In this document: in pieces, positions 58,992 through 64,000 of the stretch
How positions within the stretch are numbered: the first letter of the stretch is position 1
Layout: each line of letters starts with the position of its first letter
Source: Candidatus Desulfobacillus denitrificans
GTDB lineage: Bacteria; Pseudomonadota; Gammaproteobacteria; Burkholderiales; Rhodocyclaceae
Reading direction: 5' to 3'
Assembly: GCA_017347485.1 (NCBI GenBank)
Contig: AP021857.1
Location: 992,001-1,056,000 of the forward strand
DNA: 64,000 bases
The notes under the pieces: model-generated
What the model was told of the DNA's origin: nothing
The model's database searches: none
Seen by the model: the letters and a program-made list of their open reading frames with translations, nothing else
Translations under genes and position numbers: made by a program

Positions 58992-60104
58992 ATGAAACGA
59001 GTGGGCCTGGTGGGCTGGCGCGGCATGGTCGGCTCCGTGCTGATGCAGCGCATGATGGAGGAACGGGATTTCGATCACATCGAGCCGATCTTCTTCACCA
59101 CTTCCCAGGTCGGCGGCAAGGGCCCGGCCATCGGCCGGGACGTGCCGGCGCTGCAGGACGCGCGCGATGTCGATGCGCTGAGGACGATGGACATCGTCAT
59201 CTCCTGCCAAGGCGGCGATTACACCACCGAGGTTTTCCCCAGGCTGCGCGGGGCCGGCTGGAGCGGCCACTGGATCGACGCCGCCTCCTCGCTGCGCATG
59301 AAGGACGACACGGTCATCATCCTCGACCCGGTCAACCTGGCCGTCATCAAGAACGCCCTCGCGCGCGGCGGCCGCAACTGGATCGGCGGCAACTGCACGG
59401 TCAGCCTGATGCTGATGGCGGTCGGCGTGCTCTTCCAGCGTGACCTGGTCGAATGGATGAGCGCCATGACCTATCAGGCGGCTTCCGGCGCCGGCGCACA
59501 GAACATGCGCGAATTGCTGACGCAGATGGGCGAGGTGCATCGCGTGGCGAAGGGTCTGCTCGACGATCCGGCGTCGGCCATCCTCGACATCGATCGTGAA
59601 GTCGCCGGTATCCTGCGCGAAGAGACCTTTCCGACGGCGAATTTCGGCGTGCCGCTGGCCGGCAGCCTGATCCCCTGGATCGACAAGGAACTCGAGAACG
59701 GCCAGAGCCGCGAGGAATGGAAGGGGCAGGCGGAGACCAATAAAATCCTCGGCCGCGAAGCCAGTCCGGTGCCGGTCGACGGCATTTGCGTGCGTGTCGG
59801 CGCCATGCGCTGCCACAGCCAGGCCCTGACCCTGAAGCTGAAACAGGACGTGCCGACCGATGAGGTCGAGGCGATGATCGCCGCCTCGAATGCCTGGGTG
59901 AGGGTGGTGCCGAACAAGCGCGACGTGACCATCCGCGAACTGACGCCGACGGCCGTCACCGGCACCCTGTCGGTGCCCGTGGGACGATTGCGCAAGCTCA
60001 ACATGGGACCGCAATACCTGGGGGCATTCACCTGCGGCGACCAGCTGTTATGGGGCGCGGCCGAACCATTGCGCCGCATGCTGCGGATTCTGCTCGAAGC
60101 CTGA
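58992..60104 (+). CDS. asd: Aspartate-semialdehyde dehydrogenase
   Basis: NADP-dependent reduction of aspartyl phosphate, branch point to lysine, threonine, methionine and diaminopimelate. 370 residues of the Gram-negative type. [17 protein letters not shown] is the nucleotide-binding loop, the nucleophilic Cys lies in [14 protein letters not shown] near 135, and [15 protein letters not shown] carries the acid/base His. The leuB-asd-fimV-truA order is typical of betaproteobacteria. Confidence 0.96.
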   Translation: MKRVGLVGWRGMVGSVLMQRMMEERDFDHIEPIFFTTSQVGGKGPAIGRDVPALQDARDVDALRTMDIVISCQGGDYTTEVFPRLRGAGWSGHWIDAASSLRMKDDTVIILDPVNLAVIKNALARGGRNWIGGNCTVSLMLMAVGVLFQRDLVEWMSAMTYQAASGAGAQNMRELLTQMGEVHRVAKGLLDDPASAILDIDREVAGILREETFPTANFGVPLAGSLIPWIDKELENGQSREEWKGQAETNKILGREASPVPVDGICVRVGAMRCHSQALTLKLKQDVPTDEVEAMIAASNAWVRVVPNKRDVTIRELTPTAVTGTLSVPVGRLRKLNMGPQYLGAFTCGDQLLWGAAEPLRRMLRILLEA

Positions 60105-60166
60105 GCCGCAGCGGGGCCGGATTGCCGCCCGAACCGGTTGATTTCCCGCCGGCCTTGGCCAGAAAT

Positions 60167-60205
60167 ATCATGAGGAAGTTTAGCTTGCATAGCTAAGCTC
60201 ATGAT
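60167..60205 (+). promoter_or_regulatory. Long imperfect hairpin upstream of fimV
   Basis: Outer arms ATCATGA (60167-60173) and TCATGAT (60199-60205), inner arms TTAGCT (60180-60185) and AGCTAA (60191-60196) with a five-base loop. There is no T-run. Located 42 bases before the GTG start of fimV in a locally AT-rich stretch, it could be an operator or a structured leader; it could also mark the 3' end of asd transcripts. Confidence 0.45.
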
Positions 60206-60246
60206 GTTATGTTACTTGTTCGGAAACTCTCCGCGAGGGGGACGCG

Positions 60247-63108
60247 GTGCATAAAAAAATCCTGAGATTCTCATTAGAGGCCGGCCTCTTGGCATCGGCT
60301 TTGGCCGCCTTGCCGATGGGCGCGAACGCTGCGGGTCTGGGGCGGATTGCGGTGCTGTCCTCTCTGGGGCAACCGTTGCGCGCAGAGGTGGAATTGAGCG
60401 CATCGCGAGAGGAATTGTCCTCGCTCTCGGCACGCCTGGCCTCTCACGACGCCTTCAAACAGGCCGGCATCGAATACGTCCCGGCCCTGTCCGGCATCAA
60501 GCTGGTCATCGACAAACGCAGCGGGGGGCAACCGGTGATCCGACTGACCACGGATCGCCCGATCAACGAGCCTTTCCTGGACCTGCTCATCGAACTGAAC
60601 TGGATCTCTGGCCGCCTGGTGCGGGAATATACTTTTTTGTTGGATCCGGCGCCGGAAGTCCTTGCCCGCAAGCCCGCCGCCGTCCCTGCAGCCAAGCGTG
60701 AAGCAGCCGTTGCCCAGTCTTCGCCGGTGCTCGCCCCCAAGCAGCCTGAAACGCGCACTGAAGAGAAACCGGGCGCGGACAAGCCCGAGCAGCCCCGGCC
60801 GGCCGGCGAGGGCCAGGCCCATGAAGTCAAGAAGGGCGAATACCTGCGCAAGATTGCCGCCGAGACCCAGTACGAGGGCGTCAGCCTCGACCAGATGCTG
60901 GTGGCGATTTTTCGCAACAACAAGGATGCTTTCATCGGCAACAACATGCATCGCATGAAGGCCGGCAAGATCCTGCAAATCCCGGATCGCGACGCCGTTG
61001 CCGCGGTGGACGTCAAAGAGGCGCGCAAGACCATATTGGTGCAAACCGCCGATTTCAATGCCTACCGCCAGAAGCTGGCTTCGGCCGTTGCCGGCTCGGA
61101 AGCACCCAAGGAGGAAGCCGCCAAGCAGGTGGCCACGGGCAAGATTGGCGCCAAGGTCGAAGAGAAGATCCCCGCGCCTGCCGAGGCCAAGGATCAATTG
61201 AAGGTATCCAAGGCCGAGGCCGCCAAGGAGGCCCGCACCGCCCAGGGCAAGATCGCGGCGCTGGAAGAGGATCTCGCGGCCAAGGAGCGTGCCCTCAAGG
61301 AAGCGCAGTCGCGTCAGGCCGATCTGGAGAAAAACGTCAAGGAGCTGCAGAAACTGCTCGAACTGAGGAACCAGAATCTCGCCGAGCTGCAGAAACAGGC
61401 GATGGCGAAAACCGCACCTCTGTTGCCCGAGACGAAAAAGCCCGAAGCGCCTGCTCCGGTCGCACCGGCGCCGGCAGCCGCCCCGGTCGCCGCGCCGGCC
61501 GCGGAAGCGAAACCGGCGGAAAAACCCGTGGAACCGGCCAAGCCCGAGGCGCTTGCCACCAAGCCTGCCGAGGCTGAGAAACCGGTTGAGGCGGCCAAGC
61601 CCGCGGAGGAAGTCAAGCCTGCCGAAGCAGCCAAGCCTGCGGAAGCAGCAAAACCCGCAGAGGCGCCGAAAGCGCCTGCGCCGAAGAAGACACCGCCTGC
61701 GCCGCCTCCGCCAGAGCCGGATTTCCTCGATGAGGTGCTGGACAATCCGGCCATTCTCGGCGGCGGGGTGCTGGTGCTGGGCCTGCTTGGCTTCATCGCC
61801 TATCGCCAGCGCCAGAAGAAGAAACTTCAGGAAGGCGGCGAGGCGCCGCCGACCACCACCACGGCCAACCTGACGGCCAATTCCGTCTTCGGCGCCACCG
61901 GCGCGCAGAGTGTCGACACGACCGGCAGTTCGATGGCGACGGATTTCAGTCAGGGTTCGATCAGCGCCATCGATGCCGACGAGGGTGTCGATCCGGTGGC
62001 GGAGGCCGATGTGTACATGGCCTACGGCCGCGACGCGCAGGCGGAGGAAATCCTCCTCGACGCGCTCAAGACCGATCCGACCCGTACCGCCATTCACGTC
62101 AAGTTGCTGGAGATCTACGCCGGCCGCAAGAACAACAAGCAGTTCGAGACCCTGGCCAGCGACTTGTATGCGCAGACGGGGGGCGTTGGCGTGGATTGGG
62201 AAAAAGCCGCCGCGATGGGACAGAAGCTCGATCCGTCCAATCCGCTCTATGGCGGAAGCGCGGGCGGCGAGAAGCAGGCCATGCACACCGACACGACCGT
62301 CATCGTCCAGCCCGGCGAAAAGCAGATGCGCGATACCTGGACCATGCCGGGGGAACTGAGCCAGATCTCCGAAGCCGTGGAAAAAGGTGGCACGGCTACC
62401 GCGATCCTGGAAAAACCGGTTGAAGCAGCCGCGGCGGCGCCTGCCGCGGGGGCCCCGGCGCTGGATTTCGATCTCGACCTGGGTTCGCCCCCGCAGCCTG
62501 TTGCGGCGCCGGCTGCACCGGCTGCTGCAGCGGCCGCGGCCCCAGCCGGCCTGGACTTCGACCTTGGGCTCGATTTCAAGCCGGCCGTCAGCAACGCCGC
62601 CGAATACCATCCTGAAGCGACCGTGGTCATGAGTGCGTCTGCCGCAGCCCAGCAGCCGGCCGCCGATCTGGCGCTCGACATCAAACTCGACGAACCCGCG
62701 CCGGCCGCGGCGGACGAAGGCATGCATTTCGATCTCGACCTGGGCGCCCCGGCTGCGCCTGCCGCACCGCCATCTGCCGAGGTGGTCGATCTCGAAAAAA
62801 CCTTCGCCGGAGGCAGTGCGCTGGATTTCGACTTCAACATCGGCGCACCTCCGGCTGCGCCGGCGCCCAAGGCCGAGCCCGATATCGGCCTCGGCGCCAT
62901 CAGCCCTGACCTCGGCCAGGTTGCGGCGGCCGTGCCCGCAGCCGACGTCCCCGCCGGCGACGAGGTGGCGACCAAACTCGAATTGGCCAAGGCCTACGAG
63001 GAGATGGGCGACAAGGAAGGCGCGCGCGAATTGCTGGGCGAAGTCGCCAAGGAAGGCAATGCCGAGCAGCAAGCCAAGGCGCAGAGCATGCTCGCCAAGC
63101 TGAGCTGA
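60247..63108 (+). CDS. fimV: FimV-like polar landmark protein
   Basis: 953-residue inner-membrane hub protein involved in type IV pilus assembly and polar organisation. GTG start with signal sequence; N-terminal FimV domain AAGLGRIAVLSSLGQPLRAEVELS; LysM-like HEVKKGEYLRKIAAETQYEG near 197; coiled coil about 325-395; long Ala/Pro/Lys/Glu-rich linker; one membrane segment NPAILGGGVLVLGLLGFIAY near 500-519. The cytoplasmic part has TPR-like YGRDAQAEEILLDALKTDP, five variants of an acidic FDLDLG-type segment, and the conserved end VATKLELAKAYEEMGDKEGA. LysM binds peptidoglycan. Terminated by a strong hairpin. Confidence 0.93.
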   Translation: MHKKILRFSLEAGLLASALAALPMGANAAGLGRIAVLSSLGQPLRAEVELSASREELSSLSARLASHDAFKQAGIEYVPALSGIKLVIDKRSGGQPVIRLTTDRPINEPFLDLLIELNWISGRLVREYTFLLDPAPEVLARKPAAVPAAKREAAVAQSSPVLAPKQPETRTEEKPGADKPEQPRPAGEGQAHEVKKGEYLRKIAAETQYEGVSLDQMLVAIFRNNKDAFIGNNMHRMKAGKILQIPDRDAVAAVDVKEARKTILVQTADFNAYRQKLASAVAGSEAPKEEAAKQVATGKIGAKVEEKIPAPAEAKDQLKVSKAEAAKEARTAQGKIAALEEDLAAKERALKEAQSRQADLEKNVKELQKLLELRNQNLAELQKQAMAKTAPLLPETKKPEAPAPVAPAPAAAPVAAPAAEAKPAEKPVEPAKPEALATKPAEAEKPVEAAKPAEEVKPAEAAKPAEAAKPAEAPKAPAPKKTPPAPPPPEPDFLDEVLDNPAILGGGVLVLGLLGFIAYRQRQKKKLQEGGEAPPTTTTANLTANSVFGATGAQSVDTTGSSMATDFSQGSISAIDADEGVDPVAEADVYMAYGRDAQAEEILLDALKTDPTRTAIHVKLLEIYAGRKNNKQFETLASDLYAQTGGVGVDWEKAAAMGQKLDPSNPLYGGSAGGEKQAMHTDTTVIVQPGEKQMRDTWTMPGELSQISEAVEKGGTATAILEKPVEAAAAAPAAGAPALDFDLDLGSPPQPVAAPAAPAAAAAAAPAGLDFDLGLDFKPAVSNAAEYHPEATVVMSASAAAQQPAADLALDIKLDEPAPAAADEGMHFDLDLGAPAAPAAPPSAEVVDLEKTFAGGSALDFDFNIGAPPAAPAPKAEPDIGLGAISPDLGQVAAAVPAADVPAGDEVATKLELAKAYEEMGDKEGARELLGEVAKEGNAEQQAKAQSMLAKLS

Positions 63109-63115
63109 GCGACCT

Positions 63116-63145
63116 GGCGGAGGGCGGCCTGCCCTCCGCCTTTTT
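63116..63145 (+). terminator. Rho-independent terminator after fimV
   Basis: Ten-bp stem GGCGGAGGGC/GCCCTCCGCC (63116-63140, loop GGCCT) then TTTTT. Confidence 0.9.
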
Positions 63146-63154
63146 ATCTTCCCG

Positions 63155-63763
63155 ATGCTGCACCCGACCGTTCGCCTCCTTGCCTGGGGCGTGGCGGCCG
63201 CGCTGGTTCATTGGCTGTCGTTGACTGGCTTGGCGCTGGCCTGTGCCGCGGCGCTGGCGGCAAGCGTGTGGCTGGCGCGGCCGCGGCTGTTCCTGTTGCT
63301 GAAGCGCACCCGCTGGCTGATCCTCACCCTGCTCACGCTGTTTGCCCTGACGACCCCGGGCATCTACCTGCTGCCCGTACTGGGCGATCTTGGCCCGACC
63401 GAGGAAGGGCTGCGGCTCGGCCTGGGGCACTTGCTGCGGCTTGTTTTCGTGCTGGCCAGCCTGGCCCTTCTCCTGCAGAGCACGGCGGCCGATGAACTGG
63501 TGGCCGGCGTCCATGACCTGATCCGTCCCTTGTCGTGGCTTGGTCTGGATCGCGGCCGCGTCGCGTTGCGCCTGATGCTGGTGTTGCATTATGTCGAACG
63601 GGCGCCGCCGGGCCGCCACTGGCGGGAATGGCTGCGGGGCGAGTCGGACGAGGGGGCGCCCCTGACGCTCCGTCTGCAAGTACGGTCTCTCGCCGCCGCC
63701 GATTTCGCCGTGCTGGCGGGACTGACTTTTGCCGTGGCCGCTTTCATCGGAATTGCATCGTGA
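63155..63763 (+). CDS. CbiQ-like (energy-coupling-factor T component) membrane protein
   Basis: 202 residues, about five membrane segments: [40 protein letters not shown] and [16 protein letters not shown], then the cytoplasmic stretch with [27 protein letters not shown] that resembles the coupling helices of CbiQ/EcfT. No ECF ATPase or S component is adjacent, so transport function is uncertain. ATG 63155 right after the fimV terminator; the stop overlaps the truA GTG. Carries copy 2 of a 27-bp repeat with CTGACTTTT near its 3' end. Confidence 0.62.
   Translation: MLHPTVRLLAWGVAAALVHWLSLTGLALACAAALAASVWLARPRLFLLLKRTRWLILTLLTLFALTTPGIYLLPVLGDLGPTEEGLRLGLGHLLRLVFVLASLALLLQSTAADELVAGVHDLIRPLSWLGLDRGRVALRLMLVLHYVERAPPGRHWREWLRGESDEGAPLTLRLQVRSLAAADFAVLAGLTFAVAAFIGIAS
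63704..63730 (+). repeat. 27-bp exact repeat containing CTGACTTT (copy 2)
   Basis: Identical over 27 bases to 12064-12090 in the TorD-family gene, same reading frame (FAVLAGLTF), in an otherwise unrelated protein. The flanks differ on both sides. Confidence 0.8.
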
Positions 63764-64000
63764 GAATTGTCCTGGGGCTCGAGTACGACGGCGCCGCCTT
63801 CGCCGGCTGGCAGACACAGCCGCAGGGCAACACCGTGCAGGATGCGGTGGAGCGGGCGCTGGCCGAAATCGCCGGCGCGCCGGTGCGCACGACCTGCGCC
63901 GGCCGCACCGATGCCGGGGTACATGCCGCGGCCCAGGTCGTGCATTTCGACACTCCGGCGGCCCGTCCGGAGAACGCCTGGGTGCGCGGCGTGAATGCGC
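63760..64000 (+). CDS. truA: tRNA pseudouridine(38-40) synthase TruA, N-terminal part (cut by window edge)
   Basis: Modifies U38-U40 in the anticodon arm of many tRNAs. About 80 residues are inside the window, from GTG 63760, which overlaps the stop of the previous gene (GTGA). [18 protein letters not shown] is the family N-terminus, [13 protein letters not shown] follows, and the catalytic Asp is D51 in [11 protein letters not shown]. The gene continues beyond base 64000. Confidence 0.95.
   Translation, partial: MRIVLGLEYDGAAFAGWQTQPQGNTVQDAVERALAEIAGAPVRTTCAGRTDAGVHAAAQVVHFDTPAARPENAWVRGVNA

Noticed and set aside
60274..63072. 932-codon antisense frame over fimV
   Set aside because: Arg/Gly/Leu/Phe-rich shadow of the Ala/Pro/Lys-rich FimV linker.

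Overview
The window is high-GC, densely packed chromosomal DNA of a betaproteobacterium, most likely a member of the Rhodocyclales. This is inferred from gene content and order: leuB-asd-fimV-truA, lpxK-Trm112-kdsB-adk, icd divergent from aceK, and the small families DUF3579, DUF2788 and PpnP. There is no insertion sequence, CRISPR array, phage gene, tRNA or rRNA that I can see. Two genes run off the edges: icd on the left and truA on the right.

Layout. 1-2631: icd and aceK, divergent. 2628-12682: accessory redox region. It begins with rluE, a heme-motif sensor kinase and a sigma-54 response regulator, all coupled by 4-base start/stop overlaps behind aceK. An intergenic region with two similar palindromes and a clear -24/-12 promoter follows. 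Next come a secreted methionine-rich repeat protein, a small secreted protein, a pentaheme cytochrome c, a DmsA-like Tat-exported molybdoenzyme, its four-cluster Fe-S subunit, a TorD-type chaperone and a DUF192 protein. 12692-14711: sodB and xseA. 15027-18832: exbBD, lpxK, Trm112-like, kdsB, adk. 18910-22349: pyrophosphate-dependent phosphofructokinase and proton-pumping pyrophosphatase. 22406-27023: ggt, a PEBP protein, murJ, rpsT, DUF3579. 27299-31748: a small orphan, an orphan ParA, argD-argF-argG. 31763-40441: small conserved genes, thiolase, TRIC channel, rsgA, M48 protease, orn. 40442-46413: pgi, a family 39 glycosyltransferase, rpmE, rho, trxA, fdxA. 46429-52445: addB-addA. 52513-64000: CBS protein, fadD, aroC, DUF465, MFS transporter, entericidin-like lipoprotein, leuB, asd, fimV, a CbiQ-like membrane protein, truA.

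The most interesting system is at 3191-12682. A membrane kinase carries a CxxCH heme motif outside the membrane and a cysteine-rich PAS inside. Its NtrC-type partner probably acts at the palindromes at 6390-6424 to fire the sigma-54 promoter at 6496. The first product is a periplasmic protein with about 20 methionines in 96 mature residues and no cysteine. Downstream is a DMSO-reductase-family enzyme that lacks a DmsC-type anchor but has a membrane-anchored pentaheme cytochrome. I infer a methionine-based oxidant sink, or a metal-binding protein, paired with respiratory sulfoxide reduction. It resembles the MrpX/MsrPQ idea but uses different enzymes and a different regulator.

A second signal is a dispersed DNA word, CTGACTTT, usually within GGGACTGACTTTYGCC. 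I found 13 copies, most of them inside unrelated genes as Leu-Thr-Phe written with ACT and TTT codons that are unusual for this genome. It may be an uptake, recombination or chromosome-organisation motif.
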